From positions 1 to 15,870 of the forward strand of contig CADCPV010000208.1 in assembly GCA_902803345.1 (NCBI GenBank): a stretch of DNA of 15,870 bases, given 5' to 3'. Below, in pieces: positions 7,227 through 15,044 of this stretch. Within the stretch, counting starts at the first letter, position 1. Every line of letters begins with the position of its first letter. A program made the translations under genes and the position numbers. This DNA comes from an uncultured Eubacteriales bacterium. GTDB lineage: Bacteria; Bacillota_A; Clostridia; Lachnospirales; Lachnospiraceae. The notes beneath the pieces were generated by a model. That model worked only from the letters and a program-made list of their open reading frames with translations. It searched no databases and was not told the DNA's origin.

Positions 7227-8708
7227 ATGAAGAAGTTAATGGCAATTATGTTGGTGATCGCAATAATTCTGTCCATGGCTGCTTGTACGAAGGAGAAGAA
7301 GTCCGATCCGTCTCAGTGGCCGGAACTGAAGGTGGATATTGCACCAGCAGCTGACATGCACGCACAGGGTGATGTTGAAAAAGCATTCAACGAATACCTG
7401 GAGTCGATCGACGCAGGATTTAAGGTAAAGTTTGTCTGCATCGAGTTCAGCCAGAGAGGAACTGTTCTGACGAACATGCTGACCGACAGCAGCGACCCGA
7501 TTGATGTCTATACGTCAAGATGGTATTCTTCTGTAGCAAACCTTGTAAAGAACGATCAGTGTATTTCTCTTGAGCCGTATCGTGAGAAATATCCGGATCT
7601 TTTCAAGATGTTCCCGGAGCAGGTCTATAAGGTTCTTCAGGTAAATGGCGTACAGTATTCGCTTCCTGTGGCGGATGCTTTCGGCGGATTCATGGTATAT
7701 GTCATGCGTAAAGACATTGCAGAAGAAATCGGTGCAATAGATCTTGCCGATCAGAAGATTACAGAAGAACAGCTTGAGGACATTCTGGCAAAGGCAGAAG
7801 CTGCACACCCCGAAATGAGCTGGGTAAACGACAATAATCAGTCGAAACTTGAGGGTATTGATAATCTCGGAGATGATAATGCGCTCGGTGTTCTCATGAA
7901 TTACGGTGTGGGCCAGAAAGAAATTGTGAATTACTACGCGACCCCTGAATGGAAGGCTTATATCGAGCGCTGCAAGAAGTGGGAAGAAAACGGTTATTAT
8001 ATCGACGATCCGGTCAACAGCTTTGTTATTCCGGGCGATGCAGTCAATAATGGCCTGATGGGCGGATATTTCAATGAAGTTTATTCAATGGATTATTGCC
8101 ATGCATTGATGCGTAACCTTAACCCCACTCTTGACATGGTTGTGTTCCAGCTGACAGATTCCTACTGCTCGAACCAGAACGTTGGGGCAGGCTGGCAGAT
8201 TTCCAGTATCAGTAAACATCCGGATGAAGCAATGAAGCTTCTGAACATCCTGTACACAGACAAGAAGGCTGCAACATTCATGGGCCTTGGTATTGAAGGA
8301 CAACAGTATAAACTGGATTCCAATGGATGTGCATGGTATGCAGATGGCGTTGACGCTACGAATTCCGGCTGGCACTGTGGTGCACCGTGGTTCTATCCGA
8401 ATCAGACGCTGATGCCGCCGTTCAATACAGATTATAAGGATTACTATAATGATATTGTGAAGTTCTGGAGCAATACAGATAAGACATTCTCGGATGGTAT
8501 GGGCTTTGTATTTGATCCTGCGAATGTAAATGACAAGTACATGGCCTGTACTGCGATCGTTGCCCAGTACCGTAAAAATCTTCTGTTCGGTCAGGTAGAT
8601 GTGGAAGAAAATAACACGAAGTTCAATGACGAATTGAAGGAGAACGGTATTGATGATGTAATTGCGGAAATGAATAAGCAATATCAGGAATTCCTGAGCA
8701 AGAAGTAA
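7227..8708 (+). CDS. Extracellular solute-binding lipoprotein of the ABC importer
   Basis: This 493-residue protein is the substrate receptor for the two permeases. The N-terminus has two lysines, a hydrophobic stretch and the lipobox SMAAC with Cys20 as the lipidation site. It should therefore be anchored on the outside of the membrane after type II signal-peptidase cleavage. The rest resembles family 1 extracellular solute-binding proteins paired with LplB/YtcP, for example AFNEYLESIDAGFKVKF and the GWQISSISKHPDEAMKLLNILYTDKKA segment, which is typical of the C-terminal lobe. It is rich in aromatic residues (Trp/Tyr), which fits glycan binding. TAGGAGG lies nine bases upstream of ATG 7227. 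It is the last gene of the set. The ligand is unknown. Confidence 0.93.
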   Translation: MKKLMAIMLVIAIILSMAACTKEKKSDPSQWPELKVDIAPAADMHAQGDVEKAFNEYLESIDAGFKVKFVCIEFSQRGTVLTNMLTDSSDPIDVYTSRWYSSVANLVKNDQCISLEPYREKYPDLFKMFPEQVYKVLQVNGVQYSLPVADAFGGFMVYVMRKDIAEEIGAIDLADQKITEEQLEDILAKAEAAHPEMSWVNDNNQSKLEGIDNLGDDNALGVLMNYGVGQKEIVNYYATPEWKAYIERCKKWEENGYYIDDPVNSFVIPGDAVNNGLMGGYFNEVYSMDYCHALMRNLNPTLDMVVFQLTDSYCSNQNVGAGWQISSISKHPDEAMKLLNILYTDKKAATFMGLGIEGQQYKLDSNGCAWYADGVDATNSGWHCGAPWFYPNQTLMPPFNTDYKDYYNDIVKFWSNTDKTFSDGMGFVFDPANVNDKYMACTAIVAQYRKNLLFGQVDVEENNTKFNDELKENGIDDVIAEMNKQYQEFLSKK

Positions 8709-9061
8709 TTCAGTATAAACAGCTCAGCAGTATCATATAGGTTTTAGATGGTACAAAAGCTAATTATATTTGAAATGGGACGGACTGCGTTTGTAGTCCG
8801 GCCTTGCTCGATTAACTGCATATCGATAGGAAGGTCTTCGACACTCGGACATCGATTGCCGCTGGTTTGAGGAAGACTCAGTGAGGCCTATGTCCAACAA
8901 GCCCGGAAGTCCGACAATTTGCTTTTCAATGTCGGAATTTACGACAGACACGAGGCACTTGCCCATATCGGTAAATCGGACAGCGTGATAAGATTCTTTC
9001 ACAGGATCTGATAAAGGCGGTTTTATAGGAGCAACTGCTGTTCGATCCTTGGGGAGAAATT
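8709..9061 (+). other. Intergenic boundary without a supported gene
   Basis: This 353-base stretch separates the importer genes from the TetR-type gene. It holds two small perfect hairpins: CGGACT 8781-8786 with AGTCCG 8795-8800, and TCCGACA 8910-8916 with TGTCGGA 8930-8936. Neither is followed by a T-run, so no terminator is evident for the importer genes. A 46-codon open stretch, 8871-9008, ending at TGA 9009-9011, reads somewhat protein-like (NVGIYDRHEALAHIGKSDS). It has no good start and could be a remnant. Base composition shifts from AT-richer to GC-richer across this region. Confidence 0.5.
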
Positions 9062-9622
9062 ATGCCGAATCTGATGGAAAAAGCGATTAAGGAGAGCTTT
9101 CTGCGGCTTCTCGACGAACATCCGCTCTCGGAGATTACCGTGAAGAGCATCGTCATGGACTGCGGAATCAACCGCAACTCCTTTTATTATCATTATCAGG
9201 GAATTCCGGAGCTTCTGGAGGAGATCGTGAAGGAAGAGTCGGACCTCGTGATCCGTAAATACGCCGGCGCGTCGACGCTTCAGGAATGCTTCGATGCGGT
9301 GGTGGAGTTTGCGTCCGCGAAAAAGCGGGCGATCATGCATATTTATCGCTCGCTCAGCAGGGATGTGTTCGAACGGTATCTGAGGGAGACTGCGGATTAT
9401 TTTGTCCGCCGCTACGCAGCGGCCGCATTTAAGGATCAGAGTGTCGATCCGCAGGATCAGGAGCTGATGATTGTCTGCTACCGGTGCCTGCTTTTCGGGC
9501 TGGTAACGGAATGGCTGAATCAGGGCATGAAGGAGGAGAACATCCGGGATTTCCGGCGGATCTTTGAAATCCAGAGCGGCAGTCTGACCGACCCGTTTCA
9601 CCTGATTCCTGGTAAAAAATAA
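9062..9622 (+). CDS. TetR/AcrR-family transcriptional regulator
   Basis: This 186-residue protein has normal TetR size. Residues about 1-50 contain the DNA-binding head: AIKESFLRLLDEHPLSEITVKSIVMDCGINRNSFYYHYQGIPELL, with the helix-turn-helix and the NxFYYHY recognition segment. The C-terminal half is helical, with RIFEI and LVTEWLNQGM resembling the TetR_C_8 (DhaS-like) ligand domain. Such regulators often control adjacent membrane transport genes. Here it precedes, in the same direction, a DUF308 protein, an MMPL transporter and a repeat lipoprotein, from which it is separated by a terminator and a second promoter. It is therefore probably transcribed independently and may repress that promoter. 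GGGGAG lies about six bases upstream of the ATG. The ligand is unknown. Confidence 0.9.
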   Translation: MPNLMEKAIKESFLRLLDEHPLSEITVKSIVMDCGINRNSFYYHYQGIPELLEEIVKEESDLVIRKYAGASTLQECFDAVVEFASAKKRAIMHIYRSLSRDVFERYLRETADYFVRRYAAAAFKDQSVDPQDQELMIVCYRCLLFGLVTEWLNQGMKEENIRDFRRIFEIQSGSLTDPFHLIPGKK

Positions 9623-9636
9623 TCGATCGGTTTTAA

Positions 9637-9675
9637 GAGCTCCCCGGGCAGCGCACTGTCCGGGGAGATTTTTTT
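9637..9675 (+). terminator. Rho-independent terminator after the TetR-type gene
   Basis: CTCCCCGG (9640-9647) pairs with CCGGGGAG (9660-9667). The stem can extend inward by a G-U and two more pairs to a six-base loop, and is followed by A and seven T residues. It separates the regulator from the downstream membrane genes. Confidence 0.92.
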
Positions 9676-9754
9676 GCATTTTGGGCATTTCATCGCCTGT
9701 GTCTGAATTTTTGGCACCGCGCTCCCTGCTGACCGTTTTATTTCCTCCTGAGCC

Positions 9755-9763
9755 TGCTATAAT
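9755..9763 (+). promoter_or_regulatory. Extended -10 promoter of the DUF308-MMPL-lipoprotein genes
   Basis: TGCTATAAT gives a perfect -10 (9758-9763) with the TGn extension. The -35 region (GTTTTA at 17 bases, 9735-9740) is poor. The weak -35 plus extended -10 fits a promoter open to regulation. No convincing TetR palindrome could be picked out nearby. The start point would be about 40 bases before ATG 9811. Confidence 0.6.
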
Positions 9764-9810
9764 TCGGGTCGTAGTCAGAAAAAACAATAAGATAGGAGGG
9801 GGGATCGAGC

Positions 9811-10404
9811 ATGAAACATCATTCGCAGGCATTGATCATTATCGCTAAAATCGGGTATATTGCAGTTTCCATACTGTTCCTTCTGGCAGGCCTGTTTTTC
9901 ATTCTGCATCCTTCGGAGGCGGGGCAGTACCTCGGGACGGTGACAGGGATTTCGCTGATTATTTTCGGCGTGATCAAGCTGGTCGGCTATTTCTCCCGGG
10001 ACCTGTTCCGGCTGGCCTTCCAGTATGACTGGCAGTTCGGCATTCTGCTTCTCGTGCTCGGCGTGATCGTCCTGCTGCATCGGGAAAGCACGATCAATTT
10101 CCTGTGCACCGCTGGCGGCGTGGCAATTCTCGTCGAGGGCCTTTTCAAAATACAGATTTCTCTGGATGCGCGGAAGTTCGGGATTACAAGCTGGTGGACG
10201 ACCGGAGTGGTTGCGCTTCTTTGCTGCATCGCGGGCGTTCTGTTGATTCTGAGACCGGCGTCGGGCGCTTCGGTGCTGCAGGTGCTGTTCGGAATCGCGC
10301 TCGCGCAGGAGGGGGTGCTGAATCTTCTCGTGGCGCTGAGCACCGTGAAGATTGCGAAGAATCAGCGGCCGGATGTGCTCGAGGCCGAGTATGCAGAGTA
10401 TTAA
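9811..10404 (+). CDS. DUF308/HdeD-like membrane protein
   Basis: This 197-residue polytopic protein has about six hydrophobic segments in the paired arrangement of DUF308/HdeD proteins. These include IGYIAVSILFLLAGLFFILHP, GTVTGISLIIFGVIKLVGYF and GILLLVLGVIVLLHRES, then a second set with WWTTGVVALLCCIAGVLLIL and VLFGIALAQEGVLNLLVAL. The motif ILHP/LLHRES followed by a glycine-rich helix is characteristic. HdeD itself is linked to acid resistance in enteric bacteria; the function in Firmicutes is unclear. AGGAGG at 9794-9799 precedes the ATG by 11 bases. It is the first gene of a three-gene unit, and the transporter starts 20 bases after its stop. Confidence 0.85.
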   Translation: MKHHSQALIIIAKIGYIAVSILFLLAGLFFILHPSEAGQYLGTVTGISLIIFGVIKLVGYFSRDLFRLAFQYDWQFGILLLVLGVIVLLHRESTINFLCTAGGVAILVEGLFKIQISLDARKFGITSWWTTGVVALLCCIAGVLLILRPASGASVLQVLFGIALAQEGVLNLLVALSTVKIAKNQRPDVLEAEYAEY

Positions 10405-10424
10405 CAGCTTGGGAGGGAAAAGAT

Positions 10425-12527
10425 ATGAAATTTGGTAAACTGGTGGTAAAGTTTCGGATACCGATCCTGATTCTTTCCCTGGTCCTGATGATTCCGTCGG
10501 TGATCGGAATGGCCAGGACCCGCGTCAACTATGATTTGCTGACGTATCTGCCGGAGGATATGGATACGGTCATCGGACAGAATGAACTGATGAAGGATTT
10601 CCATAAAGGCGCCTTCACCTTCCTCATCCTGGAAAATATGCAGGACGATGAGGTGCGTGATCTCATGGAGCGGCTGAAGGAAATCGATCACGTGGATACC
10701 GTGATCGGCTGTGATTCGCTGCTTTCAGAGGATATTCCGAAGGAAATGCTCCCTGAGAAGATCCGGGACGCGTTTTACTCGGACCATTCGACAATGCTCG
10801 CGGCATTTTTCGACAGTGGAACATCGGAGGATGAGACGATGGAGGCGGTCAGAGAGATCCGAAAGGTCGCCGGAGAGCGCTGCTTCGTGTCCGGTATGAC
10901 GGCGCTTGTAATCGACCTTCGGGATCTGTGCGAAAAGGAGGAGCCGGTGTATGTGGGCCTCGCCGTTGCCTGCGCGACAGCCGCGATGCTGCTTCTTCTG
11001 GACGGCTTCCTGGTGCCCTTTGTTTTCCTGCTTTCGATCGGCATGATGATCCTGCTGAACCTGGGCTCCAACGTCTTCCTCGGGGAAATTTCGTACATTA
11101 CAAAAGCGCTGTCGGCGGTGCTTCAGCTCGCGGTCACGATGGACTATTCGATTTTCCTGTGGCACAGCTACAATGAAGAGCTGCTGCACGAAAAAGACCA
11201 CAAACAGGCCATGGCAGCCGCGATTCAGAACACGCTGACCAGCGTGCTGGGCTCTTCCGTGACGACGATTGCCGGCTTCATCGCCCTGTGCTTCATGTCC
11301 TTTACGATGGGCCGCGACCTCGGAATCGTCATGGCAAAGGGCGTGCTTCTTGGGGTGCTTGGTTCGGTCACGGTACTTCCGGCGATGATCCTGCTTCTCG
11401 ATAAGCCGCTTCAGAAGACCAGACACCGTGCGCTGATTCCGGACATGGGCAGATTCGCGAAGGGAATCGTCAGGATCACCCCTGTGCTTCTCATCGTTTT
11501 CGCGATCGCCGCGGTGCCGGCCTTCTACGGCTATGAGAAGGCCAATCAGGAGGTTTACTACGATATGGGCGAGTGCCTGCCTGAGGATATGAACTTTGTC
11601 ATCAGCAATGAGAAGCTGAAGGATGATTACGGAATCGCGTCGACGCACATGATTCTTGTGGACGCGGCGACCGATTCGAAGGATGTGCGCGCGATGATTT
11701 CCGAGATGGAAAAGGTCGACGGCGTCAAATATGTCCTCGGTCTGGAGTCGGTTCTCGGGAAGGATGTGCCGATGGAAATGCTGCCCGAATCCCTGCGGGA
11801 AATGCTCCGAAGCGACCGATTTGAGCTGCTTCTCATTAACTCGGAATACCGCCCCGCGAGCGACGAGGTCAATGCGCAGATTGATTCCCTGAACCATATC
11901 CTGAAGAAGTACGATCCCTCGGGCATGCTGATCGGCGAAGCGCCCTGCATGAAGGATATGATCGCGACGACCGACCGGGATTTCAGGATCGTCAATACGA
12001 TCTCGATTGCGGCAATTTTCATCATCATTCTTCTGGTTGAGAAGAGCCTGTCGCTTCCGGTCATCCTGATCGCCGTGATTGAATTGGGCATCTTCATCAA
12101 CCTTGCGATTTCACATTTCAGCGGACAGCAGCTGCCCTTTATCGCCCCGATCTGCATCAGCACGATCCAGCTCGGCGCGACCGTCGACTACGCGATCCTG
12201 ATGACGACGCGTTACAAGCATGAAAGAATCTCCGGCGCGGACCGGAAGACGGCAGTGTGGACCGCGGTTGCGGCCTCTGTCCCCTCCGTCCTGGTATCGG
12301 GCATCGGACTTTTTGCGGCGACCTTCGGCGTGGCGCTGTATTCCAATATTGATATTGTCAGCTCCATGTGCATGCTCCTTTCCCGGGGCGCGCTGATCAG
12401 CATGGTGCTTGTCAGCTTCCTGCTGCCGGCGCTTCTCCTGCTGTGTGACCCGCTGATCATTCATACGACCCTGGAGATGACGAAGCTGAAAAATGACAGG
12501 AAAAGCGGCGCGGCTGCGCTGAGCTGA
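10425..12527 (+). CDS. MMPL/RND-family membrane transporter
   Basis: This 700-residue protein has the two-fold RND layout: one N-terminal membrane helix, a large outer loop, a five-helix bundle, then the same pattern again. The first half carries LAVTMDYSIFLWHSYNEE (Asp240), and the second carries LGATVDYAILMTTRYKHE (Asp588). Both are the MMPL proton-relay Asp-Tyr positions on helices 4 and 10. These proteins export lipids or small amphipaths, or place them across the envelope, using the proton gradient. The two outer loops are clearly homologous to each other: each contains a LPEDM start and a P-EMLPE-LR element. ATG 10425, with GGGAGGGA six to nine bases upstream, is the right start; the open frame extends upstream through the preceding gene only as a shadow. 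It is followed after 41 bases by the repeat lipoprotein, a probable partner. Confidence 0.93.
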   Translation: MKFGKLVVKFRIPILILSLVLMIPSVIGMARTRVNYDLLTYLPEDMDTVIGQNELMKDFHKGAFTFLILENMQDDEVRDLMERLKEIDHVDTVIGCDSLLSEDIPKEMLPEKIRDAFYSDHSTMLAAFFDSGTSEDETMEAVREIRKVAGERCFVSGMTALVIDLRDLCEKEEPVYVGLAVACATAAMLLLLDGFLVPFVFLLSIGMMILLNLGSNVFLGEISYITKALSAVLQLAVTMDYSIFLWHSYNEELLHEKDHKQAMAAAIQNTLTSVLGSSVTTIAGFIALCFMSFTMGRDLGIVMAKGVLLGVLGSVTVLPAMILLLDKPLQKTRHRALIPDMGRFAKGIVRITPVLLIVFAIAAVPAFYGYEKANQEVYYDMGECLPEDMNFVISNEKLKDDYGIASTHMILVDAATDSKDVRAMISEMEKVDGVKYVLGLESVLGKDVPMEMLPESLREMLRSDRFELLLINSEYRPASDEVNAQIDSLNHILKKYDPSGMLIGEAPCMKDMIATTDRDFRIVNTISIAAIFIIILLVEKSLSLPVILIAVIELGIFINLAISHFSGQQLPFIAPICISTIQLGATVDYAILMTTRYKHERISGADRKTAVWTAVAASVPSVLVSGIGLFAATFGVALYSNIDIVSSMCMLLSRGALISMVLVSFLLPALLLLCDPLIIHTTLEMTKLKNDRKSGAAALS

Positions 12528-12568
12528 TAAATTTTCGAAAAATGACAAGTTTGAAAAGGAGGCATTCG

Positions 12569-14860
12569 ATGAAAAAACAGTTGACGACGGCGCTGGCCGT
12601 CACAATGAGTGCGGTATTATTGCTTTCGGGCTGTGGAACAGCAGTCTACGCAGAGGACACGGATCAGGAGACGGCATCCGTGAGTGAGGAAGAAACCGCT
12701 GCGGAAGTGCAGGAGGAGAGCGATACAGAGGCTTCCAAAGACGAAAAACAGCAGAATGTATATGTGCTTTCCAAAGCGGACGGAACGGTTGATAAGGTCT
12801 ATGAGAACGGATCGGAGATCGAAGCTTCTGATCTTCCGGTCAGTCAGAAGGTCACTTACACGCTGGACGGCAAAGAGATTTCGGCGGAGGATCTGAAGGG
12901 AAAAAGCGGCCATGTTGTCATCCGCTATGAATTTGAATCCCTGCAGAAGAAGAACGTGGAGCTCGATGGGGAGAAGGAGGAAATGACGGTGCCTTTTGCG
13001 GTCATGACGGGCCTCATCCTTCCGGAAGAACATTTCAGCAATGTGTCCGTGACAAACGGCCGCATGTATCAGGACGGCAGCCGCACGATTGCGGGCGGGC
13101 TGCTTGTGCCGGGACTTTCCGAAGACCTTCAGCTTGATTCGCTTTCCCTGGATGCGCTGAAGAGCAAAGATAAAGAAGAAAAAGACGCTGTGGACGAAGC
13201 GGAAGATGTCCTGAAATTCCCGTCCATGCTGGAGATCGAAGCGGACGCGAAGGATTTCGAGCTGGGAATGAGCCTGAGCATTGTCACGAATGATGTGTTC
13301 GGAAAAATGGATCTTCCGAAGATTCTGGACGGTACGGAAGGCGATGAAAAGCTGGATGAGCTGAGGAACGGCATGACGCAGCTTCTCGACGGATCGCAGA
13401 AACTGTATGAGGGCCTCGATACGCTGGTTCAAAAGGTAACGGAGCTTTCATCGGGCGTTTCGGCTTTGAATGACGGGGCTTCAGCGCTCGCCAGCGGTGC
13501 GGAAACTCTTTCCGAGGGCGGAAAGAGCCTTCAGGACGGCGCAGCGAAAATCAATGCGGGCGCCTCGGAGCTTCTGAACGGAGCAGGTGCTCTTTCAGAA
13601 GGCGCGAAGACGCTGTCCGGCGGTCTTCAGGAAATCAGCGGAAAGAGCGACGCGCTTCGTTCCGGGGCTATGCAGGTGTTTACGGCACTTCTTCAGACAG
13701 CGCAGGATCAGATTGCGGCCTCCGGTATTGAGATTCCGGCGCTTTCCGTGGACAATTACGAAGCGGTACTGAACGGCGTCATCGCCTCTCTCGATCAGGA
13801 TGCCGTGTATCAGCAGGCACTGAATGCGGTGACCGAAGAGGTCAACAAAAACCGTGGAATCGTGGAAGAGAAGGTGACCGAAGCCGTGAAGGCCGGCGTC
13901 GAAGAAAAGGTTTTTGCCGCCGTGAGCGCCGAGGTCAGCGGAAAGGTTCAGGAAGCCGCAGCGGCTGAAGCAGAGGGCAAGATTATAGAAGCCGTGAGAA
14001 TGCAGGTGCAGGGCCAGGTCGCGGAAGCGGTGAAGGCGAAGATCAGTGATGAAGCCCAGGCGGAGGCGCTGATTGAGGAACAGACGGAAGCGAAAATGCA
14101 GAGTGAGGAAATCAAGGCGCAGATCGCTTCCCTGAAGGAAGAAAAGCTCCAGAGCGCAGAAATGCAGGCGCTGATTGCGGCGAAGACCGGGGAACAGTTA
14201 AAGTCCGAGGCTGTACAGGCTGCGATTGCGCAGAACACCGAGGCTCAGATGCAGTCCGCCGAGGTGCAGGGCCTGATTTCGCAGCAGACGGAAGCCGAGA
14301 TCCAGAAGCTGATCGCAGACAACATGGCAGGTCCTGAGGTACAAGGTAAACTTTCGGCGGCGTCTGCGGGCGTGCAGAAGCTTGCCGCGCTGAAGACTTC
14401 TCTGGACAGTTACCGGGCGTTCTATAATGGTCTGTGCGCTTATTCGGCAGGTGTTGATCAGTGCTCCGCCGGTGCGGCAGCACTTCTTGACGGCGCGAAC
14501 AAGCTGAACGCTGGCGCAGGAACGCTGCTAAACGGTACCGCCGATCTCTCCGGCGGCGCATCGAAGCTTTCCGGCGGTATTGACAGCCTCGCCGAGGGCG
14601 CAAAGAAGCTGAGCGACGGAACCGCGGAGCTGAACAGTCACATGCCGGAGCTTGTGTCCGGCACGGAGCAGCTCAGAGACGGCAGCAAAGACCTGCATGA
14701 GGGGATTGAGAAACTCGACGAAGAAGGCATCGAAAAGCTTCTCTCCTTCGTGGACGGCGACGTTTCCGGCCTTTTGAAGCGGATCCGCATGACAAAGCTC
14801 GCCGCGGAAAGTGATCGGCAGGTCCACAGCTATATCTACCGGACCGCTGAAATTGAGTGA
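12569..14860 (+). CDS. Large repeat-rich lipoprotein, YhgE/Pip-like
   Basis: This 763-residue protein begins with a signal peptide ending in the lipobox LLSGC (Cys22), so it should be lipid-anchored on the outer face of the membrane. Residues 24-75 are acidic and likely a flexible linker. Residues about 75-260 form a globular region with repeated YTLDGKEIS and KGKSGHVVIRYEF elements. Then come 14 heptads of the form L-x-x-G-A-x-x (residues 265-362), a spacer, five 12-residue repeats (432-491), five 17-residue repeats (501-585), another spacer, and 13 more heptads (625-715). L-x-x-G heptads are known from YhgE/Pip-type envelope proteins. Unlike them, this protein has no membrane helices at its C-terminus. 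AAAAGGAGG precedes ATG 12569 by six bases. It is co-directional with the MMPL gene and probably its periplasm-side or wall-side partner. A perfect terminator follows. Confidence 0.8.
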   Translation: MKKQLTTALAVTMSAVLLLSGCGTAVYAEDTDQETASVSEEETAAEVQEESDTEASKDEKQQNVYVLSKADGTVDKVYENGSEIEASDLPVSQKVTYTLDGKEISAEDLKGKSGHVVIRYEFESLQKKNVELDGEKEEMTVPFAVMTGLILPEEHFSNVSVTNGRMYQDGSRTIAGGLLVPGLSEDLQLDSLSLDALKSKDKEEKDAVDEAEDVLKFPSMLEIEADAKDFELGMSLSIVTNDVFGKMDLPKILDGTEGDEKLDELRNGMTQLLDGSQKLYEGLDTLVQKVTELSSGVSALNDGASALASGAETLSEGGKSLQDGAAKINAGASELLNGAGALSEGAKTLSGGLQEISGKSDALRSGAMQVFTALLQTAQDQIAASGIEIPALSVDNYEAVLNGVIASLDQDAVYQQALNAVTEEVNKNRGIVEEKVTEAVKAGVEEKVFAAVSAEVSGKVQEAAAAEAEGKIIEAVRMQVQGQVAEAVKAKISDEAQAEALIEEQTEAKMQSEEIKAQIASLKEEKLQSAEMQALIAAKTGEQLKSEAVQAAIAQNTEAQMQSAEVQGLISQQTEAEIQKLIADNMAGPEVQGKLSAASAGVQKLAALKTSLDSYRAFYNGLCAYSAGVDQCSAGAAALLDGANKLNAGAGTLLNGTADLSGGASKLSGGIDSLAEGAKKLSDGTAELNSHMPELVSGTEQLRDGSKDLHEGIEKLDEEGIEKLLSFVDGDVSGLLKRIRMTKLAAESDRQVHSYIYRTAEIE
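13361..13654 (+). repeat. First heptad-repeat block of the lipoprotein (14 units)
   Basis: Fourteen consecutive 21-base units encode seven-residue repeats of the type L-x-x-G-A-x-x, for example LASGAET, LSEGGKS, LQDGAAK, LSEGAKT. Leucine or isoleucine begins each unit and glycine is fourth in nearly all. The pattern predicts a long helical or hairpin-like rod. It is paired with an equivalent block at 14441-14713. Confidence 0.9.
13862..14041 (+). repeat. Five 12-residue tandem repeats in the lipoprotein
   Basis: Five in-register 36-base units encode VEEKVTEAVKAG, VEEKVFAAVSAE, VSGKVQEAAAAE, AEGKIIEAVRMQ and VQGQVAEAVKAK. The consensus is V-x-x-K-V-x-E-A-V-x-A-x. A weak sixth unit follows. 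The period differs from both the heptads and the adjoining 17-residue repeats. The units diverge in DNA sequence, so the repeat is old rather than a recent slippage product. Confidence 0.85.
14069..14323 (+). repeat. Five 17-residue tandem repeats in the lipoprotein
   Basis: Five exact 51-base units start at 14069, 14120, 14171, 14222 and 14273. They encode, for example, LIEEQTEAKMQSEEIKA, LIAAKTGEQLKSEAVQA and AIAQNTEAQMQSAEVQG. The consensus is x-I-x-x-Q-T-E-x-x-M-Q-S-A-E-V-Q-A. They begin just after the 12-residue repeats, overlapping only the weak sixth unit, and are Gln/Glu-rich and predicted helical. Confidence 0.88.
14441..14713 (+). repeat. Second heptad-repeat block of the lipoprotein (13 units)
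   Basis: Thirteen 21-base units encode seven-residue repeats such as LLDGANK, LNAGAGT, LSGGASK, LAEGAKK and LRDGSKD. The first two units start with Tyr and Cys instead of Leu. The block mirrors the one at 13361-13654, so the two may pack against each other. Confidence 0.9.
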
Positions 14861-14894
14861 CGAAGGATTTGCTGATAAAACGAAGTTGGTAACA

Positions 14895-14944
14895 AGACTC
14901 CTGACCTTGATGAAAATATCCTGGTCAGGAGTCTTTCTTTTCAT
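14895..14944 (+). terminator. Rho-independent terminator after the lipoprotein gene
   Basis: AGACTCCTGACC (14895-14906) and GGTCAGGAGTCT (14923-14934) pair perfectly over 12 bases around a 16-base loop, followed by a T-rich tract. It closes the DUF308-MMPL-lipoprotein unit. Confidence 0.95.
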
Positions 14945-15044
14945 TTTTAGACTATCCGGTTGATTTAGGGTGCTTTTTCCGAAAAACAGATATAATGAAA
15001 TTGCAACCATTGATCTGTTGATCGGCTGTCGGACGGCAGTATAA

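Noticed and set aside
8781..8800. Perfect CGGACT/AGTCCG hairpin as terminator of the importer genes
   Set aside because: No T-run follows and the stem is only six pairs, so it was not called a terminator.
9023..9832. Minus-strand open frame of 269 codons
   Set aside because: It spans the TetR gene, the terminator and the start of the next gene in antisense. Its composition is that of a complement of coding DNA.
10104..10424. Upstream extension of the MMPL reading frame through the DUF308 gene
   Set aside because: It is Arg/Gly-rich shadow translation with no ribosome binding site; ATG 10425 has a good one and begins a normal MMPL N-terminus.
10725..11897. Long minus-strand open frame of 390 codons
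   Set aside because: It lies wholly antisense to the MMPL gene, is His/Arg-rich as expected for a shadow frame, and shows no domain or ribosome binding site.
13862..14323. Recent DNA-level tandem repeat such as a slippage array or CRISPR
   Set aside because: The units are in frame and similar at protein level but diverged in bases, and there are no spacers, so it is a protein repeat.
12569..14860. Full YhgE/Pip phage-infection protein
   Set aside because: The heptad blocks match, but the expected membrane helices are absent and a lipobox is present, so it is only YhgE-like.
14960..14996. TTGATT and TATAAT as a promoter for the rtcB fragment
   Set aside because: The -10 box is perfect but the spacing is 25 bases, and no box lies at 16-18 bases. 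It may be a fossil promoter.
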